Positions 58,392-64,000 of a stretch of DNA of 64,000 nt are shown one piece after another (the first letter of the stretch is position 1; the number at the start of each line of letters is the position of its first letter). Source of the DNA: Streptomyces tendae (GTDB taxonomy: Bacteria > Actinomycetota > Actinomycetes > Streptomycetales > Streptomycetaceae); assembly GCF_014650435.1 (NCBI RefSeq), contig NZ_BMUY01000006.1, positions 124,001 through 188,000 on the forward strand, written 5' to 3'. Under the pieces are notes generated by a model. The model made no database searches. It was not told where the DNA came from and worked only from the letters and a program-made list of their open reading frames with translations. The position numbers and the translations under genes are program-made.

Positions 58392-60254
58392 ATGCCGTTC
58401 ACGACTCGTCCCACCCTCCAGGGCACCTTCGGCATGGTGTCCTCCACCCACTGGCTGGCCTCGCAGTCGGCCATGGCGGTGCTGGAGGACGGGGGCAACG
58501 CCTACGACGCCGCCGTGGCCGGAGCCTTCGTGCTGCACGTCGTCGAACCGCACCTCAACGGACCCGCCGGAGAGGTACCGATCCTGCTCGCGCCGGCGGG
58601 CGGCGAGGTGCGGGTGCTGTGCGGGCAGGGCGTGGCACCGGCCGGGGCCACGGTCGCGCACTACAAGGGGCTCGGACTGGACCTCGTGCCCGGCACCGGA
58701 CCGCTCGCCGCGGCCGTGCCCGGAGCCTTCGACGCCTGGCTGCTCCTGCTGCGCGACCACGGCACCAGGTCACTGGCCGAGGTGCTGAAGTACGCCGTCG
58801 GCTACGCCGAGCACGGGCACGCCCCCGTGGAGCGCGTCGCGGAGACCGTCGAGACCGTCCGGGAGCTGTTCGAGACCGAGTGGACGTCCTCCGCCGAGGT
58901 CTATCTGCCGGACGGCCGCCCGCCCCGCCCCGGCGAGCTGCTGCGCAACCCGGCCCTCGCCGCCACCTGGAAGCGGCTGCTGGCCGAGGCGTCCGAGGCG
59001 GCGGCCAAGGAAGGGAGCCGGGAGGGAATCCGGGAGGCGGAGATCGACGCGGCCCGGGAGATCTGGCGCTGCGGGTTCATCGCCGAGGCCCTCGTACGGC
59101 AGGCCGGCCGGCCCACCCTGGACACCAGCGGCGAACGCCACACCGGCACGCTGACCGCCGCCGACCTCGCCGGCTGGTCCGCCCACTACGAGGCCCCGGC
59201 GACGTACGACTGGAACGGCTGGACGCTGTGCAAGGCCGGACCCTGGAGCCAGGGCCCCGTCCTGCTCCAGCAGTTGGCGCTGCTCCCGCCCGAACTGCCC
59301 GCCTACGGCCGCGCCGACTACGTCCACCTGCTGGTCGAGGGCTGCAAGCTGGCCATGGCCGACCGGGAGGCATGGTACGGCGACGCGGACAGCGCGGACC
59401 GGGTGCCGCTCGGCGACCTGCTGTCGCCGGAGTACAACGCGCGGCGGCGCCGACTCGTGGGCGACAAGGCGTCCTTCGAACTGCGGCCCGGCGCACCCGG
59501 CGGGCGCACCCCGCGGCTCAGCGCGCACGCGCTCGTCGCGGCCGTGGAGGGGGAGGGTCTGGACGCCCTCGGGGTCGGCGAGCCGACGGTCGCCAAGAGT
59601 CCTACGTCCCCGGTGCCGGGGGAGCCGGACGTCGCCGCCGACGGGGGGACCCGCGGCGACACCTGCCACCTCGACATCGTGGACCGCTGGGGCAACATGG
59701 TCTCGGCCACGCCCAGCGGCGGCTGGCTCCAGTCCAACCCCGTCGTGCCCGAACTGGGCTTCCCGCTCGGCACCCGGCTCCAGATGACCTGGCTGGAGGA
59801 GGGCCTGCCCAACTCGCTCACGCCGGGCCGCCGCCCGCGCACCACGCTCACGCCGTCCATCGCCCTGCGCGACGGGGTGCCGGTCATGGCCTTCGGCACC
59901 CCCGGCGGCGACCAGCAGGACCAGTGGCAGACGCACTTCTTCCTGGCCGTGGCGCTGCGGTCACGGGTGCGCGGCGGACTCGACCTCCAGGGCGCGATCG
60001 ACGCCCCGAACTGGCACAACGACAGTTTCCCCGGGTCCTTCTTCCCGCGCGGCATGCGGGCGGGCTCCGTCACCGTGGAGTCCCGGATGCCGGCGGAGGT
60101 GGTCGAGGAACTGCGGCGGCGCGGGCACGACGTGACGGTGGGCGAGGCGTGGTCGGAGGGCCGGCTCTGCGCCGTCGCGCGGGACCCGGAGACGGGCGTG
60201 CTGTCGGCGGCGGCCAACCCGCGCGGCATGCAGGGGTACGCGGTCGGCCGCTGA
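58392..60254 (+). CDS. Gamma-glutamyltransferase family protein (cytoplasmic)
   Basis: A 620-residue Ntn hydrolase without a signal peptide. It shows DGGNAYDAAVAGAFVLHVVE, NGPAGEVPILLA, and the cleavage-site motif GDTCHLDIVDRWGNMVSATP with predicted nucleophile Thr424. FGTPGGDQQDQWQTHF is the small-subunit oxyanion region. It is only distantly related to the secreted enzyme at 21265 and belongs to the branch often called GGT-like/YwrD-type. It may act on a cytoplasmic gamma-glutamyl or acyl-amino compound. ATG 58392 starts MPFTTRPTLQGTFGM. Confidence 0.92.
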   Translation: MPFTTRPTLQGTFGMVSSTHWLASQSAMAVLEDGGNAYDAAVAGAFVLHVVEPHLNGPAGEVPILLAPAGGEVRVLCGQGVAPAGATVAHYKGLGLDLVPGTGPLAAAVPGAFDAWLLLLRDHGTRSLAEVLKYAVGYAEHGHAPVERVAETVETVRELFETEWTSSAEVYLPDGRPPRPGELLRNPALAATWKRLLAEASEAAAKEGSREGIREAEIDAAREIWRCGFIAEALVRQAGRPTLDTSGERHTGTLTAADLAGWSAHYEAPATYDWNGWTLCKAGPWSQGPVLLQQLALLPPELPAYGRADYVHLLVEGCKLAMADREAWYGDADSADRVPLGDLLSPEYNARRRRLVGDKASFELRPGAPGGRTPRLSAHALVAAVEGEGLDALGVGEPTVAKSPTSPVPGEPDVAADGGTRGDTCHLDIVDRWGNMVSATPSGGWLQSNPVVPELGFPLGTRLQMTWLEEGLPNSLTPGRRPRTTLTPSIALRDGVPVMAFGTPGGDQQDQWQTHFFLAVALRSRVRGGLDLQGAIDAPNWHNDSFPGSFFPRGMRAGSVTVESRMPAEVVEELRRRGHDVTVGEAWSEGRLCAVARDPETGVLSAAANPRGMQGYAVGR

Positions 60255-60302
60255 GCGTCCACCGACACCCACCGACGCCCGCACCGGGTGTTCGTGGCGA
60301 TT

Positions 60303-60328
60303 CCACCCGGAGTACACCGCCCGGGTGG
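60303..60328 (+). terminator. Stem-loop after the second GGT gene
   Basis: CCACCCGG and CCGGGTGG form a perfect 8-bp stem about 50 bp after the stop, before the phosphatase-family gene. Confidence 0.5.
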
Positions 60329-60360
60329 GGATTGTCAGTGGCGCGTGCTCTCATGGAGCC

Positions 60361-61206
60361 ATGATCGAGAACAACGAAACCATCGACGAGTTTCTCGCCC
60401 GGTACACCGACGACGTGGAGGAAGCCGTCCGCAAGGCGGCCGCGCAGGAGATCGTGCCGCGCTGGCGCCGGCTCGCGGCACACGAGGTCGACCAGAAGGC
60501 CGGCCCGCACGACCTGGTGACGGACGCCGACCGCAAGGCCGAGCTGTACCTCACCGAGGCCCTGGCCCGCCTGCTGCCGGGCTCCGTGGTGGTCGGCGAG
60601 GAGGCGGTGCACGCGAACCCCGCGTCGTACGGGGCGATACGCGGCGAGGCACCGGTGTGGATCGTCGACCCGGTCGACGGGACCCGGCAGTTCGTGCGCG
60701 GCGAGGAGGGCTTCTGCACACTGGTCGCGCTGGCCCACCACGGAGTCGTGCACGCCTCCTGGACCTACGCCCCCGCCGACGACCGGCTCGCCACGGCCGT
60801 ACGGGGGCGGGGCGCCTTCCTGGACGGCGAGCGGCTGTACGCGGGACCGCCCGAGCCCGGCCGCGAGCTGCGGGTCGCCACGTCCCACCCGGACTACACG
60901 ACGGACGAGCAGAAGCGCGACCTGCTCGCCCTGCGCACCCCGGGCGTGGCCCCCCGTCCCTGCGGCTCGGCCGGCCTCGAGTACCTGGCCGTCGCCCGCG
61001 GCGAGTCGGACGCCACCGCCTTCTCCTGGGAAGCGGCGTGGGACCACGCGGCCGGTCTCCTCCTGGTCGAGGAGGCGGGCGGCACCCACCTGACCCGCAC
61101 CGGCGAGCCGTTCCGCATCACCGGGGGCAACGAACTGCCGTTCACCGCCGCCCGCGACGCGGCCACGGCCCGCCAGGTGGTGGCGCTGCTGGTGGGGGAG
61201 GCATGA
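60361..61206 (+). CDS. Inositol monophosphatase family protein
   Basis: A 281-residue Mg2+-dependent, Li+-sensitive-type phosphatase. Motifs are HDLVTDADRKAELYL, VVGEEAV, WIVDPVDGTRQFVRG (metal-binding Asp residues) and SWEAAWDHAAGLLLVEEAGG. Relatives act on inositol phosphate, histidinol phosphate or PAP; nothing here separates these. ATG 60361 follows CATGGAGCC. It ends 38 bp before the convergent reductase gene. Confidence 0.92.
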   Translation: MIENNETIDEFLARYTDDVEEAVRKAAAQEIVPRWRRLAAHEVDQKAGPHDLVTDADRKAELYLTEALARLLPGSVVVGEEAVHANPASYGAIRGEAPVWIVDPVDGTRQFVRGEEGFCTLVALAHHGVVHASWTYAPADDRLATAVRGRGAFLDGERLYAGPPEPGRELRVATSHPDYTTDEQKRDLLALRTPGVAPRPCGSAGLEYLAVARGESDATAFSWEAAWDHAAGLLLVEEAGGTHLTRTGEPFRITGGNELPFTAARDAATARQVVALLVGEA

Positions 61207-61243
61207 TCCCCGGCGTCGACCCCCGCCCTGATCCCCGGCGCCG

Positions 61244-61924
61244 TCAGGCCGCCACCCCCTCCGCGGCGAGGAACTTCTCCACGAACTCCCGCGCGCGGCG
61301 GTCGAAGTCCGCGTACTGCGCCTCCCGCTCGGCGCCCGTGACCGCGTCGCCGACCAGCAGGTTGCCCGCGGCGTCGACGCGCTGCGGGCGATCCTCGGCG
61401 TCGGTGAGCAGGCCGACGGCCGAGTGGGCGAAGCCGCAGTAGTAGGCGATGCCCTCGTTGAGACCAGCCTCCAGGTGCGACCGCATCCCCTCGGTGATCG
61501 GATCGTCGGCGGTGGCACCGGCCAGGCCCAGCCACAGCATGCGCTTGCCCGCGAGGCGCGGCTTGCTGCGGCCGTAGGCGAAGCCGTAGTTCCACACGCG
61601 GTCGATCCACCCCTTGAGGATGGCCGGCACACTCTGCCAGTACACCGGGAAGACGGCGACGACCACATCGGCGTCGAGGACGCGCCGCATATGGGCGTGC
61701 GCCTCGTCCGAGTACGCCTTCTCGCGGTCGCCCCAGTCCGGCTGGTCCGCCGCGTTCATCCGCGGGTCGAAGCCCTCGGCGTGCAGGTCGAGCAGGTCGA
61801 CACGGTATCCGGCGGCCTCCAGCCGGTCGGCGCTGCGGCGGGCGGTGTGCGCGGTGAGGGAGTCGGCACGGTGGTGCGCGACGACCACGAGGGCGGTCCT
61901 GGCCTGGCTGCTGTGCTGCGTCAC
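61244..61924 (-). CDS. NAD(P)H-dependent oxidoreductase (flavodoxin-fold quinone reductase)
   Basis: A 226-residue MdaB/NQO-like flavoprotein. ALVVVAHHRADSLTAHTARR binds FMN/FAD phosphate, VVVAVFPVYWQSVPAILKGW is the isoalloxazine loop, and DRVWNYGFAYG is typical of the family. It should reduce quinones by two electrons and protect from redox stress. GTG 61924 follows CGGGAGACCCC; the ATG at 62014 would overlap the divergent promoter. It is divergent from the AraC gene at 62039, its likely regulator. Confidence 0.92.
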   Translation of the reverse strand: MTQHSSQARTALVVVAHHRADSLTAHTARRSADRLEAAGYRVDLLDLHAEGFDPRMNAADQPDWGDREKAYSDEAHAHMRRVLDADVVVAVFPVYWQSVPAILKGWIDRVWNYGFAYGRSKPRLAGKRMLWLGLAGATADDPITEGMRSHLEAGLNEGIAYYCGFAHSAVGLLTDAEDRPQRVDAAGNLLVGDAVTGAEREAQYADFDRRAREFVEKFLAAEGVAA

Positions 61925-62038
61925 GGGGTCTCCCGGCTGGTCTCGGTTCGTTGCGACGAGCCCAGTACAGCCCCGGCCGAGTAGATGATCCATGGGAGAA
62001 ACTCTGGAAAACATGCGTCATCGTCTACGGTGGTCGGC

Positions 62039-62968
62039 GTGGATCCCTTGAGTTCCCTGCTGAGCGGCATCCGGGCCGAGGGCTCGGTCGTCAGCCACGC
62101 CGTACTGACGGCGCCCTGGACCATCCGCTTCACCGACGGGGCGCCCCTCACCATGGTCAGCGTGCTGCGCGGCGGCGGCACCCTGCTGCTGCCCGACGGG
62201 ACCCGAAGGGCGGTCGGCGCGGGTGACACGGCCGTCGTGCGCGGCCCCGAGCCGTTCCTCCTCGCGGACCGGCCCAGCACGGTCGACCGCCCGCACGCCG
62301 AGTACGAGATCGCGTGTTTCACGGATGCCGAGTGCACCGCCGAGGACCTCGGCGGCATCCGCTGGGGCACCGACCCGGACGGACCGACCGCGCTGATCGT
62401 GGGCGCCTACCGCGCCTCGGGCCACCGCCACGAGCGGCTCCTGCGCGCCCTGCCGCGGATCCTGGTCGTCAACGAGGACGCCGAGGTCTGCGCCTGGCTG
62501 GAGACCGCCGCCGCCGACGCCGCGCGGCTCCCGGCCGGTTCCCAGGCGCTCATGGACCGGCTCCTCGACTGGGCCCTGGTGTGCACGCTGCGCACCTGGT
62601 TCGACCGGGCCGGTGCCGACGCCCCGGGCTGGTACCGCGGTCTGGCCGACCCGGTCCTCGGACCCGCGCTGCACGCCTTCCACGACCGGCCCGCCCAGCC
62701 CTGGACGGTCGCCTCGCTCGCCGGTCGGGCGGGCGTCTCGCGGGCCCTGTTCGCCAAGCGCTTCACCGAGGTGATGGGCCGCCCGCCGCTGGCCTACCTC
62801 ACCGAGTGCCGGATGGCCGACGCCGAGGCGCTGCTGACCGACACCGACCTCAGCATCGCCCGGATCGCCAGGTCCGTCGGCTATGCCGACGCCTTCGGCT
62901 TCAGCGCCGCCTTCAAACGCCACAAGGGCCTCAGCCCCAGCACCTTCCGCGCCGCGGCGGCCGCCTGA
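62039..62968 (+). CDS. AraC-family regulator with cupin_6 domain
   Basis: A 309-residue regulator with an N-terminal AraC_binding_2/cupin_6 domain (VSHAVLTAPWTIRFTDGAPL, GGTLLLPDGTRR) and two C-terminal HTHs (WTVASLAGRAGVSRALFAKR, LSIARIARSVGYADAFGFSA, then AFKRHKGLSPSTF). GTG 62039 with GGTGG before it fits the family start VDPLSSLLSGIRAEGSV. It is divergent from the quinone reductase across about 115 bp, a frequent arrangement for self-contained redox switches. Confidence 0.92.
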   Translation: MDPLSSLLSGIRAEGSVVSHAVLTAPWTIRFTDGAPLTMVSVLRGGGTLLLPDGTRRAVGAGDTAVVRGPEPFLLADRPSTVDRPHAEYEIACFTDAECTAEDLGGIRWGTDPDGPTALIVGAYRASGHRHERLLRALPRILVVNEDAEVCAWLETAAADAARLPAGSQALMDRLLDWALVCTLRTWFDRAGADAPGWYRGLADPVLGPALHAFHDRPAQPWTVASLAGRAGVSRALFAKRFTEVMGRPPLAYLTECRMADAEALLTDTDLSIARIARSVGYADAFGFSAAFKRHKGLSPSTFRAAAAA

Positions 62969-63087
62969 ACGCCGGGTACGGCACCGGGCGCGTGCCTCGC
63001 CCACCCGCGCCCGCGCGCTGTCGGACCGCGGGCATATCCTGAACGCCAGTGGCCATCGGCAGACGAAGGGGTCCGAAGGTGCCGTCG

Positions 63088-64000
63088 ATGCTCGATGCGG
63101 TCGTAGTGGGTGCGGGGCCGAACGGACTGACCGCAGCCGTGGAGCTGGCCCGCCGCGGCTTCTCGGTCGCCGTGTTCGAGGCGCAGGGCACCGTGGGCGG
63201 CGGTGCGCGCACGGAGGAGCTGACCCTGCCCGGCTTCCGGCACGACCCGTGCTCGGCCGCGCACCCCCTAGGCATCAATTCCCCGGCCTTCCGCCACCTG
63301 CCCCTCCAGCGGTACGGCCTCGAGTGGCTGCACCCCGGGCTGCCCATGGCGCACCCCTTCCTCGACGGCTCGGCAGCCGTGCTGTCCCGATCGGTCGGCG
63401 AGACGGCCGCCTCCTTCGGAGCGCGCGACGCCGGTGCGTACCGCAGGCTGGTCGAGCGCTTCCTGCCCAGGTGGGACACCCTGGCCCGGGACTTCATGTC
63501 GCTGCCGCTGACCGCGCTGCCCCGGGACCCGGTCACCCTCGCCAGGTTCGGACTGGTCGGCCTGCCCCCGTCGACGTGGCTGATGCGCCGCTTCCGCGAC
63601 GAGAAGGCCAAGACCCTCTTCGCCGGGCTCGTCGCGCACGTGATGGCACCGCTCGGCGGCTTCGCGACCGGCGCCATAGGCCTGGTCTTCGCGCTGGCCG
63701 CGCACGCCCGCGGCTGGCCGGTGGCCCGCGGCGGCTCCCAGTCCATCTCCGACGCCCTGGCCGCGTACCTGAAGGACCTCGGCGGCACCGTCCACACCGA
63801 CTACGAGGTCAAGCGCCTGGACGACCTGCCGCCCGCGCGTGCCTACGTCTTCGACACCTCGCCCACGGCCCTGGCCCGCATCGCGGGACTCGGCAACCAC
63901 TACGCGAACTACCGGTACGGCCCGGGCGTCTTCAAGCTCGACTACGCGCTGGACGGCCCCGTCCCGTGGACGGCCGAGGCGCCGCGCAGCGCGGGCACCG
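63088..64000 (+). CDS. Phytoene-desaturase-like FAD oxidoreductase (partial, 3' end outside window)
   Basis: The first 304 codons are visible. The ADP-binding fold opens at once: MLDAVVVGAGPNGLTAAVEL, then VFEAQGTVGGGARTEELTLP, the CrtI/phytoene desaturase-like FAD signature. Later segments (AHVMAPLGGFATGAIGLVFA, VARGGSQSISDALAAYLKD) match NAD(P)/FAD amine-oxidase-like proteins of unknown substrate. No carotenoid genes are near, so carotenoid desaturation is unlikely. ATG 63088 follows GAAGG; GTG 63079, with GAAGGGG before it, is an equal alternative. Confidence 0.88.
   Translation, partial: MLDAVVVGAGPNGLTAAVELARRGFSVAVFEAQGTVGGGARTEELTLPGFRHDPCSAAHPLGINSPAFRHLPLQRYGLEWLHPGLPMAHPFLDGSAAVLSRSVGETAASFGARDAGAYRRLVERFLPRWDTLARDFMSLPLTALPRDPVTLARFGLVGLPPSTWLMRRFRDEKAKTLFAGLVAHVMAPLGGFATGAIGLVFALAAHARGWPVARGGSQSISDALAAYLKDLGGTVHTDYEVKRLDDLPPARAYVFDTSPTALARIAGLGNHYANYRYGPGVFKLDYALDGPVPWTAEAPRSAGT

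Noticed and set aside
63088..64000. Carotenoid phytoene desaturase
   Set aside because: The fold matches, but no crt genes are adjacent and the motifs fit the broad CrtI-like FAD group, so the specific name is not supported.

Overview
The window is high-GC actinobacterial DNA, almost certainly Streptomyces. Codon third positions are strongly G/C, GTG starts are common, and several genes have a -10-like hexamer only 6-11 nt before the start codon (leaderless style). Typical gene sets are present: ECF41-type sigma factor, PucR, NarL-type two-component pairs, an iron box upstream of an iron-siderophore transporter, and a multimodular secreted mannosidase.

Left third (1-21 kb): a plastic, partly decayed region. 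It is framed by two large Rhs/YD-repeat proteins, one on the - strand running off the left edge (1-4853) and one on the + strand (14018-19575). The second ends in a deaminase-like toxin tip with a small immunity-like gene directly behind it (19582-20109); its reading frame is broken at a run of five Gs near the N-terminal end. Between them lie an oxidoreductase/ECF41 pair, a VOC protein, a K+ channel, and much gene debris: a MarR C-terminus, an AraC piece, a copy of the 5' end of trkH, a trkH broken in a G7 run, and a trkA whose central third is inverted in place. A 3'-truncated gene (20771-21124) marks the edge of the region.

Middle (21-43.5 kb): ordered housekeeping and catabolic genes. These are a secreted gamma-glutamyltransferase, a ClpC-like ATPase, a divergent xre/map pair with near mirror-image promoters, and a reductive-pyrimidine (uracil/thymine-type) catabolic cluster: two ureidopropionase-like nitrilases, an aminotransferase, PucR, dihydropyrimidinase, an F420-type LLM oxidoreductase and an NCS1 permease. 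No dihydropyrimidine dehydrogenase is seen. Next come a CMD protein/methyltransferase operon divergent from a NarL-type kinase/regulator pair, a lipoate ligase with swapped domain order, an orphan kinase whose phosphoacceptor His is Tyr, and an AraC regulator.

Right third (43.5-64 kb): an iron-box-controlled five-gene uptake/export operon (lipoprotein, two FecCD permeases, ATPase, EntS-like MFS) with tandem repeats in its leader and at its 3' end. An 18-bp-stem bidirectional terminator separates it from a 2295-residue secreted protein that joins a GH92 alpha-mannosidase, CBM-like, FIVAR and FN3 modules and a complete PAP2/class A acid phosphatase. That fusion is the most striking enzyme of the window. 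An HTH regulator/SDR pair, a cytoplasmic gamma-glutamyltransferase homologue, an inositol-monophosphatase-family protein, a flavodoxin-like quinone reductase divergent from an AraC regulator, and the start of a phytoene-desaturase-like FAD enzyme complete the window.
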